From positions 3,720,001 through 3,784,000 of the forward strand of contig NC_135002.1 of the NCBI RefSeq assembly GCF_051020985.1: a stretch of DNA of 64,000 nucleotides, in the 5' to 3' direction. The notes beneath the pieces are model-generated. The model had not been told where the DNA came from. It worked only from the letters and a program-made list of their open reading frames with translations, and did not search any database. Below, piece after piece: positions 1 to 12,500 of this stretch (the stretch's first letter is position 1; every line of letters begins with the position of its first letter). This DNA is from Nomia melanderi. Taxonomy: Eukaryota; Arthropoda; Insecta; Hymenoptera; Halictidae. A program made the position numbers and the translations under genes.

Positions 1-696
1 AACGAATCGATTCGTTAGGTCTTTGGAAGCGTTCCCCGTGAAAGGCTGGTTAAACACTCCGCCGGGTAAACGAGGATCCTCGATTCTACGGGATATTAGT
101 CACTCGGGAAGGGTTCCCGTTGCGAGGCAGCCTCTGTTTCTGAAGCAGTTAAACAGAGGTTCCAGTGAATGATGACCCCCTGGCCGGGCTACTCGAACCA
201 ATCATCGTGTTATTGTGTCAGGACGTATAGTCATGGAAATGTCGGAGTTGTTCCTGCTTCGTAGCCGCCGCTTCTTCGATCCGTCGAAGTTTCGAAACGC
301 AAATAATGCGCAGTGCAGTTCGACGTTGAATCGAACGCGTCGAAGAACTTCGCGTGCTTACGGATGTGTCTTTACACAGTTGTTAGTCGAGTAGAATATG
401 CTTCGTAGTTGGAAAGTTTGCGCAGTCTTTTAAGATTCATCGGGTGATAGGTCGCTGATGGTTGGGAGCTTAGAGTCTTCGAGTACTAGGATTTATCAAT
501 TATCCTCGAATCTTCGGGTATCTGTTGGACTCTTGGAACGAAGATTCTTGGATCCTTAACGCTTGATATTTCAAGGAATACCAATAATCTAAAATCTAAA
601 GATACTTTACTGATCCCTAGGATCCTTGGTTTCCTCTTGGCTCCTCTTCTAATTTCCACAATCTCGAGGATTCTACGTGATCACTTTGTCTCCTAG
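1..696. other. Non-coding flank, no gene seen
   Basis: I see no supported coding exon here. The short open stretches lack splice context and family resemblance. The sequence is of mixed composition with no tandem repeat that stands out. It may be intergenic DNA or an intron of a gene lying to the left. Confidence 0.5.
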
Positions 697-802
697 CAGA
701 TCTTCAACGCTAGGTTTACAATAGTTTATTATTCAGTTTATTCTATCGTCTAGAACAATTCGTTCATCTAAATCTTGGAAGTTAGAGGTTTGACAATGGA
801 TA
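697..802 (-). mobile_element. Family C MITE fragment
   Basis: The stretch beginning with the words CAACGCTAGGTTTACA resembles the right half of the complete family C element at 58085-58303 read on the opposite strand. Shared blocks are the tip CTAGGTTTAC, a TTTATT..T-rich segment and AAATCTTGGAAGTTAG. Only one end is present, so it is a decayed remnant. Confidence 0.6.
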
Positions 803-1234
803 ATTAGGAGGTCCTTTGAGATATACAGAACCTTCAGCAGATCAAGCTAAATTATCAATTAATAGAAAACAACATCAATTAATAGAAAACATCAATTAAT
901 AGAAAAAATGAAACTACGCGTTCTCTTGCTGTTCGACTAATTAACCCTTTGCAGTCGCCATTCGGTTTTACCCATGGAAATGATAAAAACTTCAATATTA
1001 AATTTTTCTATAATGCATCAACAGATGGAACATCGAAATAAAATAGTTACTTAATTCATACGAGGTATTTCTTTACGTTAGTTGTGAAACATATCATTGA
1101 CGTTTCATCAGAAAATAATGAATATTTGTTGGGATATTCTCGAGTGCAAAGGGTTAAATCGTTTGCCCGCGACTCAGTCTTCCAAACGCGAAAACGTCAT
1201 CTCGCCAGAATGTCGACATTCGTCAAAGGGTTAA
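803..1234 (-). mobile_element. Family D MITE, split by a family A insertion
   Basis: This is a family D element in reverse orientation. It matches the intact copy at 54964-55148 in order: CAGAACCTTCA, AAGCTAAATTAT, ATCAATTAATAGAAA, CTGTTCGACTAA, then after a 217-bp interruption a CGACTCAGTCTTC block and the tip GTCAAAGGGTTAA at 1222-1234. The left flank (TTAGGAGGTCCTTTG) is a degraded terminus. Within it, a 17-bp unit ATCAATTAATAGAAAAC occurs about three times (854-906), where other copies have one or two. Confidence 0.7.
941..1157 (-). mobile_element. Family A MITE (piggyBac-like ends), 217 bp
   Basis: The ends are TTAACCCTTTGCAGTCG and CGAGTGCAAAGGGTTAA, an inverted repeat with one mismatch, bounded by TTAA on both sides. 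A TTAA target duplication with tips starting CCC is typical of piggyBac-superfamily elements. There is no transposase reading frame, so it is non-autonomous. It sits inside a family D element. Confidence 0.8.
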
Positions 1235-1801
1235 AAGTGCCGGGCAACTTGAGAACGCGAAGCCGCAAGCTGCTCTCCTAGCAAACCGGTGAAACCGAAG
1301 TCACCGGCGCACGAAGATCAATCATCATTTCCCCTCGCATTGGTCTGGTAACTAAGCTGAAAAGCGGCAGCGAGCCGAGGCAATCGTAACTTCACGCGTC
1401 GCCAATATTAATTTCTTAGAAACGTTCATATCTCATGTCAATGAAAGTGGATTGAGGGGAAGGAAGAGAAAACAAAACAAAAAAAAAAAGAGAAGAAAAG
1501 AAAGGGGAACGAAAACGAAGGCATGCGCCGGGTTCTCTCGCTACCGGTCTGGCGAGTGGTCGACGGAGTCGCTGCTGCTGCAAAAGGAGAGGCTCGAGGC
1601 TTCTGGAACAACACGTCGCGACGCGTGTATCGCTGCGGCGAGATCTCCCCGCGAGGAGAGGAGCCGATAACACGACTCCGCGATCATCAATTCGGTAGAA
1701 TATTCATGGACGTCGCCGTCGGCCGACGCGCGATCGGCCGTGCGTGAAGCTCGGACTAATTGATCTCGATATTTCGCGAAACCTGGAAGCGGAGTACTTC
1801 G

Positions 1802-2125
1802 TTAACCCTCGACAACCCAGTCACATTTGTAACTGTGACCGTGTAGTAGGAAATAGTCGATGGTTTCCAGTCATTTTGTAGCAACAGTCTAACCCTCTGC
1901 GGTTCGAAGTGCTCTTGGTTTCTTTGAGGTTCACGTCGACGTTAGTTCGTTCGATTATAGCTTGATATGACGGTATATTTATTTATTCGAGAATATTTGG
2001 AAATGTTACCTTTAAATGGTACAATTGTAATACTACAAATAAATATAAAAAATTGTTAGAACAGGTAGAGGGTGCAATAAAATAGAATGTCGAGTCTGAC
2101 TCGACGTAGGACTGATAAGGGTTAA
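1802..2125. mobile_element. Degraded TTAA-element cluster
   Basis: TTAACCCTCGACAACCC at 1802 is followed by a short palindrome (GTCACA..TGTGAC, 1819-1838), as in the element at 40358-40657. A second start, TAACCCTCTGCGG at 1890, runs to GATAAGGGTTAA at 2114-2125. Just inside that right end lies the perfect hairpin GTCGAGTC..GACTCGAC. These look like two adjacent diverged MITEs. Their exact limits are uncertain. Confidence 0.5.
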
Positions 2126-2320
2126 TTAACCCTTTTAGTGCCGGGCGAAGATAACCGGACAATTTACTAAGGTTCGGGAAAAGCTCATAGAAACCAAACT
2201 AAAAATGATATTTATCTAATTAGTCGAACAGTAAAAGATCAGCACGTTTTCTTTCTTTCTATCAATTAATCAATTGATGTATAATTTAGCTTCATATGTT
2301 GAAGCTAAATGTTTTATAAA
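2126..2320 (+). mobile_element. Family D MITE, right end missing
   Basis: This starts at TTAACCCTTTTAGTGCC and shows the diagnostic D blocks CTAATTAGTCGAACAG, AAAGATCAG, TATCAATTAATCAATTG and ATAATTTAGCTTCAT. It shares or abuts a TTAA with the element ending at 2125. No AAAGGGTTAA terminus is found downstream, so it is truncated. Confidence 0.6.
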
Positions 2321-3480
2321 TTTATTTTGAGATAGAGTTCTCTCGCGTTGCGAATAATAAGACGCTAATGAATGTGCAACGATATGTCGTCGCTGGTACT
2401 AAAAAGGTTAAAATCAAATGGAACTTTCTTGAGACATTTTGGTAAAATCATTCGATAGATGTATTGGATAAAATGATACAGATCGAGAAACAGTTTGAAA
2501 ATGTGTCTACCGAGTGTGCCGTTACCTAGTTGTTTAGGGTTAACGAGATTGCGAGACTTTAACGAAAGGTTCGTGCAGGATTCCCTCCATTTTTTGGCAA
2601 TGGGGGTTGGTCCGAATGGGGATGCTGCGCAGGGAAGATCCGGCAGATCCGCACGGTGGGAGCAGCGCTCTGATTGGAGCAGCATCCCTTGCACGAGGGT
2701 CTGTACCATTTTGCGCCAGGAGAAAATGGCTTGTCCTCCATGTTTCGCAACATGGCGTGACGCTGCGTGTTTACGGCGTTTGTTAATATATCAACAAGTC
2801 ATTTTTCGTTGATCTCCAAGCGTATAGACATCATTCTCATGTATGAGAAGAGCTGTCTCCTAAAACTGATACACTTGACGTATAACGTTGCAACTACTCT
2901 AACTTTAGAATCAGGATCCTTCAAAAATCAACAAATCAATACTAAATCATTCACTAAATCTAATCCTCCATTCTCAACTACAATCTCCCACAAAGAATAT
3001 CCCAATATTTCCATCAACCCACGAAAACTCCCAAGACAGCCCAAAGTTCCAAATAAAACGTCCGAATTCGACCACTCAACGCGAAATTAGATTCCGCAAA
3101 ACGCCACTCCCAGAAGGTTGTCCGAAGTTCAAGAACCTCTGAAAGGGGTTAACCTCTCGCGCCATTCAGCCGTGCAAAATCCAGGCCACAATCATAGCAG
3201 CCGATATCTCACCGGTGATACTAACCCGAGTCGCCTAAGAAAAACATACATATTCATGAAAATAAATACATAGTCTTCCAAAGACTCCACGTACAGCCGA
3301 CAACTGAAAACAGACATTCGACAACCTACATAACTGTCCCGCTAACGAAGTTCATATTCACTGACCGTTTTACAAATTAATTCTCAGACAGAGTTCTCCA
3401 AATTGTCCTCGATATTCGCGTTCGGTCCGAAATTCTGATCCCGAGCGAGACTCGTCAAAGTAGTACAAGGGGTTAATCGC
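2321..3480. other. Non-coding DNA, nothing recognised
   Basis: There is no supported exon. The short reading frames on both strands here have no protein-like composition that I recognise and no convincing splice signals in register. An AT-rich part (2770-3400) contains no clear repeat. Confidence 0.4.
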
Positions 3481-3811
3481 GAGGGCAGGAATTGATCGTC
3501 CAAGGGAGCCTGTGCAGGGCGCGCAGGGGGTTCGTGTGTACGCCGACGAGGGGAGGGGGGAGGTAGGTTAGACGCAGAAGAGAGAGATCCAGCGACGACT
3601 GCGCAGGATTTCTCTCCCGATGCGGTGTCGTTGGCGTGTCGGCCAACCCCCGGCCGGGGCCGAGAGGGTGGAGAGGGTGCGGCCTGGCCTACCCTCCCGT
3701 AATCAATACCGGTGCCGGCCGGCTCGTTCCTCCGTTCTTTCGCCAGCCACGCGAAATCCTGCAGACCACGAATTTTTCTTCTTGTCGTCACCCCCTCGCC
3801 GACGCCGACTC

Positions 3812-3851
<40 letters not shown>

Positions 3852-3960
3852 TTCCGTGGCCACCCTTATCGGCTTTTGTCGTCGCGACGCTGCCGTGACG
3901 ACCTCGCCGCCCCCTCCGACCCTCCGCGGCCGCCGTAAATTTCGAATCGCCTAAGCCCGG
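3480..3960. repeat. GC-rich block with GCCGAC/GCC triplet repeats
   Basis: A run of CCGACGCCGACGCCGAC passes into (GCC)n at about 3797-3851. Every frame through it is open and gives poly-Arg, poly-Ala, poly-Pro or, on the other strand, poly-Gly. This explains the overlapping reading frames here without needing a gene. It could be a CpG island belonging to an unseen promoter. Confidence 0.6.
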
Positions 3961-6517
3961 CGACTCGTTTCGTTAACCCTGTTATTCGACGACGGGGTCG
4001 TTGCCGAAAAGAATAAAAAAAGAGGGGTGTACGCACGAAGACTGTCGGCGGGCTAAGCCCAGTCCAGACTGAAGGACTTTGTATTTAGACGGCGCGTTGT
4101 CTGTTGACAGTTTTCTGTAACCTTCGGCGGGGGTCTGGCCCGTGGATTTCGAATTGGAACGTTTGGCGGCGCGATTATGTAAACAGAGCTAGGATAGAGG
4201 TGACGTTCTTGGACTTTTTTCTCGCGCGCGTGTATTTCTCGATCTCGCGACTTCAGGTTCGCCGACGTGTGCGGGAGACCTCTTGTTCTGTTATTCGCTC
4301 GATCGTCCGGTTAGAGAGATTGAAGAAACATCGCTGGTAATCGTTATTTATCGTTCGGAACGTCTCCCGCGGCTTATGAGAATTTCATTCGGGAAGCTTG
4401 CCACTCACTCGGACGGTGGTGCCTTTCAATCAGCGCCGGCCGTTTTACACGTCCGAATCCTCTCCCTTTCTCTCTAGTTTCTATTGATTCTGCGAAAGAG
4501 GTGAGAGGTGAAACCACGCTCGGTGATACGCGTGTAATTGCAATGGATTGCTGAGGCGGCGGCCGCGATTATTCGATTAATTAATATTTCTGGTGTTTAG
4601 AAAGCACTTAAGGGCTACCCGTGCGCGCGCTGGTTCGCGTCTGTATCGATAGCAATTCAAGGGTATTGTTAAGGCGTTCTCGGCGGCAGCGGCGACCGTT
4701 TAATCGCGCGAATGATTTCTCACGGGATGATCGTAATTACGCGCGTTGCATTCCTCGGCCGCGGTTGTGCCGAGGGGCGGACGCCGCGTAAACGTAGATG
4801 CGTGAGAGTTGCGTACCACACGCGAAACTCGGCCGCTCGTGTTGCTTAAATCATTAATTAGTGCCGCACGCGCTGCGTTGCACCTCGCCGCGTCCGTTCG
4901 AGGCTAGAGTTTTCGCATGGGCGCCGTACGAACGCGCTCGCGGCGATTAATCGCTGAACAATCGCGCGATGATACGTTCGCAGTGGTTCCGCCTTTGCGC
5001 CGATGATCCTCGGCGATCGGTTCCTTTGTTCCTTCGCTCGCGAAACATTCTCAAAATCGACGAGACGTCGAGCTTCCGAGGATTCACGGAAACTCGCAAG
5101 ATGTCCGCTCTCGAAAATCCAGTTTCCTTAAAAGTAATCGAACGCCGCACGCGCGACTGGGGATAATTACGTTGTAAGTTATCGCGTATTGTATTTCCGT
5201 CTTTACTTTGTCCGCTCGTCAGGAATAGGAGCAGCGTTTAATTGTATAATAAACAACCCGGCGAATGAAATATGCCGGCGTTTCGCGTTGCCAAATAAAC
5301 GTCGCGAAATCCGCGTCGAGTCGTTCTCACGCGAGCGGAAAAAATATGTCGCGACGTCAGCGACGAGGCTCCGGGTATTTTCGATGCGTCGTCCCTCGGG
5401 GGACATTTCTGTCTCCAAATTTTCGAAACGTTTTACGCCGTTACGCTCTACGAAGACGTTATCGTGCGGATTCTTCTGTCTTAGAGAATTAACGCTCGAT
5501 CGTTTATCTCGGAAAATCGCTTCTGAACGCCGATTAATCGCGTTCATATTCCGAGGGTTGATCCGACGATGTTTGCTTTTCCCTTTTTTTTCTCGCCGCG
5601 CATTAAGCGAGCCGTCGGTCTCTCTTTCTATCGGCGACGGTTACAATCGTCGATTTGCATTAACGACGCTCTCAAGGCGATCTTGAGTGGACATTCGAAT
5701 GCGTTTCGCGGCTCGGCTACGTGCGACTCTTCGCGACGCATCTTCGCGTTGTTTCGACGCGGCGGAGGCGCGTCCGACGCTCGCTCGTCACGTATGACTC
5801 GATTTAAATTAATATATTCCATCCTTCGTTACCGATTCCCTTTTCTCCGCGCTTCCCGGCCTTCTCCGCCGATTTGCATTTAATGGAACGCTCGTCGGGA
5901 CGTCGTCACGCGTCCGTTTCGAAATAGAACGAGGGAAACGCGACGCGCGAAATTCAGTTGCGCGCCGCCGTTATTATTACGCGGTTGTTCGCGTATTATT
6001 GTTGACTTATATTTGGAATTTTAAAAATACTCGTTTAAATTTAAAGTAAATAAATGCCCGGCCGAGGGTCGCGCCATCTTTCAGCGTTCTCTGGAAACTA
6101 GACGTTGAATTCGCATTATTGTTTTTATGTAAAATGAAAATATTTGAAAAATTTCAGGCTCATCGTGTTTGTCGGGTTTTCGGAAGATTCCTTGGATGAT
6201 GATCTTTGGAAATCGATAAAGTAAAAATGAGGGATAATGCAGGAATGCTTCGTTTGTTATTGTATGGCGATAAAGGAGGTCACGATTTCTGGTACCGGAA
6301 GTCGGTAAGGAGGTTAGAGTCATTGCTGAGGGAAAATCGATAGATGGCGGGGAGGTTTGAACGAGTGTCACGGCTCTGTTCGACAGAGTTTTTATTTCTG
6401 CGATCGAGCCGAGAAGGATTGAAATGTCAGGGTTTCGACGACGGTTTTCGTGTTTGTGTAATGTCAGTCACAAGTGACGCTTTTGCGCTTCTCGCGGCGC
6501 ACTCTTCACGCGAAACG
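3961..6517. other. CpG-rich intergenic DNA upstream of USF3
   Basis: From about 4560 to 5960 the sequence is packed with CG dinucleotides (TCGCG, CGCGA, TCGAC words) and short frames, but no exon can be supported. The last few hundred bases before 6518 presumably include the USF3 promoter and 5' UTR. They contain a GTCACAAGTGAC palindrome (6465-6476) with an E-box-like CAAGTG core. The transcription start is not determinable. Confidence 0.5.
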
Positions 6518-6532
6518 ATGCCAAGGGGATAA
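6518..6532 (+). promoter_or_regulatory. Four-codon uORF just upstream of the USF3 start
   Basis: ATG CCA AGG GGA TAA (Met-Pro-Arg-Gly-stop) lies in the same frame as, and one codon before, the USF3 start ATG at 6536. Both ATGs have an A at -3. The stop also proves that the USF3 frame cannot extend further 5' in this exon. A short uORF with a 3-nt gap could reduce initiation at the main start or act through reinitiation; that is inference. Confidence 0.6.
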
Positions 6533-6535
6533 ATT

Positions 6536-9500
6536 ATGCCACGAAAGGAGAACACGTAAGTGTCCAAACAGATTGTTGTCTAACCTCGTTCTACCATTAG
6601 AAACACTTTTCCCTGTTACCTCGCGTCCGACGATATCGGGACGGGAGAGAATGTTCAGTCGTTCCCTTAAATCGTAACGGGGTGCACGTTAACGTTGCTG
6701 TCTTCTCAGCAAAGCGAAAACATGGGAGCGAGACAGAAGAAAACGTATGAACGCTTACTTCAAAACTCTGGCAGACCTTCTGCCGCCGCACCAGGAGGGT
6801 CGGAAACGCAACAAGGTCGACATCCTGATCCATGCATCAAAGTACATCAAAGACCTCCATAGTCGTACGGAGGAATTGTTTTCTGCCCATGCATCGGAAG
6901 CGCACAGTAATAAGATCCATCAGATTTGATGACAACACCGTGAAACGTCTGCGACCCGTTGTTTAATTTCTTGTTGTTACTTCTGCGCAGAGGAAGAATT
7001 GGCTCGTCTGAAAAAACTTGTAACCCAGCTGTTCTCTCGTACACAGTTATTGTCGACACTGTTGCGAGAGGCTGGGATCACTGTACCTGCAGAACCAGCC
7101 CTTGAAAAGATATCCCCGTTGAAATGGTCGAATAAAATTAATGTAGAGGACGCAGAGAAGTACTTCAATAAGTTAGAAGAAAGTAAGATGAAACGCTAAG
7201 GGATTAATGTTAAAGAGTTTTCTAGCTACTTAAAGAATGGTTGGTTTCAGTAAAAAGTTCTGAGAGCAAGAGGGAAAAGTCTGCAGAACTTAAAGTGCCT
7301 TCTAAGAGAAAATCTGTGAATCCTTCTCAGTCATCTGCTAAAAAATTGGTGGAGAATAGTGATATTTCGAAGAATGTGGATAGTTTGATTGAAAATCAGG
7401 AGAATCAAGTGAATTGTGCAAACAGTAAGGATGATAATTTGGATTCAATAGGAAATGTATCGGAAACTGTATCAAAAGAATCTGAATGTTGCCAAACAAA
7501 TACAAGTAAATATTTGTTTTTAATGGGTACTTCAATTCACGTATGTAATAAAGATTATAATTTATAGTTATTTTTTATTAGATTCTGATGCATCAGAGAA
7601 TGTTCCAGTAAGTGATAAAACGAATAATGGTAAGTACCAGTGAACTTTGAGTAATATTAAATAAAATTCTGCAGTAAGTTCTATAATTGATGTGTGGCTT
7701 TCAGCATTGCAGAAGGTAGAATCCCAGAAAAAGGTAAAAAGAAAAACAAAGAAAAAGGATGGAAAAAAATCTGTAGCACCTTGTATAAATAATTCTGTAA
7801 CTAATTTGACTCCAAATACTCTTATACTGTCTGGTGGTAAATTGATGCCTTTAGTAACACCTATGACATCAAATATCATTGTGAATACTCAACAGCAACC
7901 AGCGAATCCCATAATCCTTAGCAATACGCAACAAAATCAGATGTTTGTTATGCAACCTTTGACCAATCGTGTACAGAACTCTGTTGTCTCTATTTGTAAT
8001 CAGGCGTTAATTAACACTGTACAAAAGGTGACCTTGAATACCGTCCCAAGTATTCGCACAAATGTAGTAGTAGACTCGCAGAATTGGGCTTCGAATGTGA
8101 AGAATATAATTAACGCGACGAAAATCGGCGGTCACAAAGGTATCCTGCCTAAAGGCAAAGAAGTGACAAAAACAACGATGACGTATAAAGTTCCTATTCC
8201 AGCGATTCATAAAGAAAAGGTGGACAAACCGAAAGAAAGTAAGAAAGAGGAAGTTAAACCTAAAGGGAATAAAAATCACGCGAAGGGCTCAAAGAATCCA
8301 CAGGTTTCAGAAGCAGTGGAGGAGAAGAGTGAAAAAGAGAAACTCGGAAGAACTACAGAAATCTCAAGTTCTCCTCAAAAATGTTCTCTAAAGCGCCCTT
8401 TAAATGTAGAAATCGGTACCAGTGATGAACCGGTTGATAAAAAACAAAAGATCAATGAAAACAATGAAAACCCTGCTACAACGTTGTCAGCATCTGTAAC
8501 GAAGGCAGACTTTGCTGTGACTTGTAAATCAATTGAAAGTCTGAAGCATGTGATAGAAAAAATAGGCGAAAATGCGAATGAAAATCAAGATAACAGTCAT
8601 ATTCTGCTTGAATCGAATGAAAAAGAATCTTCTACAGAGGCCAATGCAGAATGTCCAGTTTCATTATATTCCCCCAACAAGGATATCTCTGAAACATCAA
8701 AGACCATAAGCGATATAGAATGTGAAACGAAGAAGCTCCAAGACGTATCGGTATCAGATTCGGTGTCGCCTGTAACTTTTTCGGAAGAGCATTTGAAACC
8801 GACTAATGAAGTTGTTTCTGCATCCTCCGATACCGAATTCAGTATTCCAGTAGACAACGCATTAGAAAAATCAGAGAATAATATGGATGGTTCGAGTTCT
8901 AAATCTTCTCTGACAGAAGTAGAAGAGGCTGTTCAAGAATCTGTAGATTCCAAGAAGGTGAAAGAGGTGTGCAACTTAGGCACAGAATTCGACAATTTGT
9001 TGCAAGTTACACCGAAAGATCCAGATGCCATTGAAGGGACACCGAACTTGGAGAATAATAAAATTATTTTAAATCTTGATACAAATATCACGACAACCTT
9101 GAAACCGGAAACGAATGTAACGGTTCAAACTTCTGATACTACCACAGAATCGTCATCGTTACTTCCAGTTAACATAGCCGAAGACGAGTCCAAGCTGGCC
9201 AAAGCATCTAAGGATGATGGACCAAAACCGTCGCTGCCCTACAATACAGAAAATTCTTTTGTGCCTATTGGCAATAGAGCTGATGGTCTCCACTCTGATT
9301 TATCCAATGACATATTCGCTTCCCTTCAAGTACCTTCCAGCTCGCACAATTCTGAATCCATATCACCTACTGCTGCATTTTTAATGGCTTTCCCGCTGGT
9401 ATCCTCTTTGAACGGTAAAACTGAAGTCCTTGAAGAGGAGATGAAAGAGGATTTCAAGTATCATAGTCAAACTCCGCCCATGTTATTGCAAATTGGAACT

Positions 9501-12500
9501 ATGGAACCCAATAGCTTCAAAATCAAGACATCATCGCCGTCTCATTCAATCGCAGAAAAACGTTTAAAGGTGACTTGCGAAGAGAAGAAAACTATAAATC
9601 CACCGGTCAGTGAATCTGTAACTACAGAGATGATTGCTACTGTGGAGTGCAGTACTTCTACAAAAGCTTTGCCCAAGGTTGTGAATAACGAACCCCTTAG
9701 GGAACCTTATAAAATTGTGCAAACTGTGTTACCAACTTTGGAGAAGACTGCTCCCCCTAACTCATTTCCACAAACAACCTTATACTCTATTGCGAGCGCA
9801 TCGACCAGTAATTCCATCAATACCAATACTCAATCGGGAGGAAACTGTCAAAATCAGCTCACAAGAAACTTGCAGAACACTATTGCTACTAGTGAAAATA
9901 TTATTGATTCTCAAATTGGTACTGTGTCCACCTCAAATAAAACAGATCAAACTAGTTGCCCAGTTCAGGTATCCACTTGTGACACTAGTGTTCGTTACTC
10001 GGCTTCTCAAGATTTCCTGTCAAGTTATTCAACTGTTGTCGATAACACTCTGACGAATCTACAACAGAATTCAACTGTTTGTAGCAACGGAACTATTTCA
10101 ACTATTTCAGAAGTGAATCCTGCAGGACTTGATCAGAGTGCGTCTCAAGCATCTTTGGTTTCACACCTAGTCAATACAACAACCACTACGAATGCTTCTT
10201 CTTTGCCTTTACAAACTATGCAGGTGGATTACACATCTCAAATGAAAGACAAGGATTCCCACAATTCCCGCATTTCTTATGGAGTTGATGGAAAAGATAA
10301 TTTAGTTAATTCCAGCATTGCGCCTAATGCAAGACTCAATTATACTGGTCACATTGACAGAGTTCTTCCTACTTCATCTCAGAACATACAACAAGATTAT
10401 TCTATACAATCCAAGGATGCATCTCTACCTATTCTATCTGCGCAAGGTATTCAAAGTGTGTATGATTCGCAGTCTAAAAACAATCATGTTCTAACCACAC
10501 CACCGAATATTCATAATGAGTATTCTGTGGATCAGAATAAAAATCTCTCACGAAAGGATACCATATCTTATCCCACGGGAACTGGCAATGCTTCAACTAG
10601 AACTCAAACTTATTCTTCTAAGGACCCCATACCCAATTCATCTGAAAACCATTTTCAACATAACTATCCAAAGATGAAAGATTCCGAATCGTCGGTAAAT
10701 AACATTGTAGATCAAGATGCAAAGTTGAATGATATTCTGAGATCGAAGCCGCAAGAGACACAAGATCACAGACGGGAGGCGAGTTACAACTCATCGAAGA
10801 AAATTGATGTTGATCCTTTCGCTCAAACATTCTCTTATGGTGTAAAGGAATCCATAAGCGCACAAACTGAACAAAACGTTATGAGTCAGAACACGGAGAA
10901 CCTGTTCCAAGGGAAACGGGAAGACACTCAAAATTACACTTCTTATTCCAACAAGGACATAAAGAAGATCAACACCAGTTCCTCGAATCCTGTAAGTTCT
11001 AAACCTTTAATTCAAAACGTCCCTGTTTCACGTTACTCGCAGCAACCGACTTCCTTCGTTGCCACGTCCAATTTTGAGCAAAGTACCGTTACGGATAATC
11101 ATGCTAAATCAACTACCACCGTTGCCCAGAACTCTTCGAATTTCAGTATTTTATCTTGGACTACTTTATCGCCTGTTGGCGGTACTGGTAACAATAATTT
11201 GGTGCAGTTTGAGCAAGGACAAAGTCAGACGGAAACCACGGAGCAAAAAGCCATCTGTGAAAGTTATAATTATGTTCCTTTACACAAGGAAAATTCAAAC
11301 TTCTCCGCAGTGTTGACGAATGATGTTTACTCGGGCAATTCAACTGTGGCTAACATAGATAAGTCGAGAATGAAGTCCGGAATGGAACCACAGAAGCCCT
11401 TCGTTGACCCTTCCAAGGCAAGAAATATTCAGACGAATGTCCCGCCGTCTGGTAAACAAAGTCGGATGCAAAGTCAAAGTCAAACTTCATCCAGTAACAA
11501 TGATTACACTAAGTACAACACTGAAAATAAAAATAAGTCCAAGTACGGAATAGAATCAGAGTATATTCAGAATGAGTATCCAGGTATGGAACAGCAGTCA
11601 CAACAGCAACACGGACCGAAGAATCATCAGTCTATGCCACAGAAGCAGGACAAGGCTATATATCCAATGTCCAATTATGATTCACAGGTCAACTTTGATT
11701 TGCCAGAAGTTAGCACGCAGATGAAGTACTCTGTAGATTATACCAGTTCAAATTTCAAATATCCGGATAAATCCCAGCAACATAATCAGATTAAATATCC
11801 ACCACTAGTTCAAGGACAAATTCCCTCTCTTCAGCATGAAAGTGTTTCATATGCCAATGACGGCAAGCATGGACAACAACAGAGTGCCACAAAGTCCAAG
11901 TCGAATCAACAACAGCATGCTATCAGAGCTCCTGTAAACTGGATGATGACACCTGAAATCAAGCATAACACGAATATTGCCGACATAATTTTACCACCTA
12001 TTGGAAAGGAACTTGACTTTTGTCAGAATAATCTGTTTGCTCAGACTCCGTCGTACAACCAAGGAACACCTAATCAGTTTTATAACAACTATGACGTAAC
12101 AGCCCACAGTTTCCCCAATTTACCCGTTCTGCAAAGTGAACCAAAGAGAACTTCAGACGTATTTTATTCTGAAGAGCAACCGTTCCCATGGTCTCCTACA
12201 AAGACCAGTGTTCATGTCGAACAATCTCAACCAGTTAAAGGTATAGAGCAGCACATTGTACCTTCCAGTCTTCCAACTTTAGTCGGAGATTTGGACCTAG
12301 GTACTAATATACCTGAGAAACAGAATTTCCTGTTCAGTCAGGTACCGTCTAGAGTTCCATCTGACCAGAATAAAGACCCCATCAAAGATAAAGAAGGTGC
12401 CGTAGCTGCACGTGATTTCCATACAGTGTTAAATACTCAAACGGTACAACATCCAGGAGCTGGTTCATCGTTCCTTTCTGTGAGTCAATTGGTGGAGCAC

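Noticed and set aside
1084..1281. Short plus-strand open frame
   Set aside because: It runs across the junction of a family A MITE and a family D remnant, so it has no coding meaning.
3384..3898. Open frames with poly-Gly, poly-Arg and poly-Ala
   Set aside because: These are explained by the GCCGAC/GCC triplet repeat, which keeps all frames open.
7692..7704. Start of USF3 at an upstream codon of the giant exon
   Set aside because: The bases before 7705 are the intron acceptor (GGCTTTCAG), and the phase fits only as a continuation of exon 5 (7582-7629).
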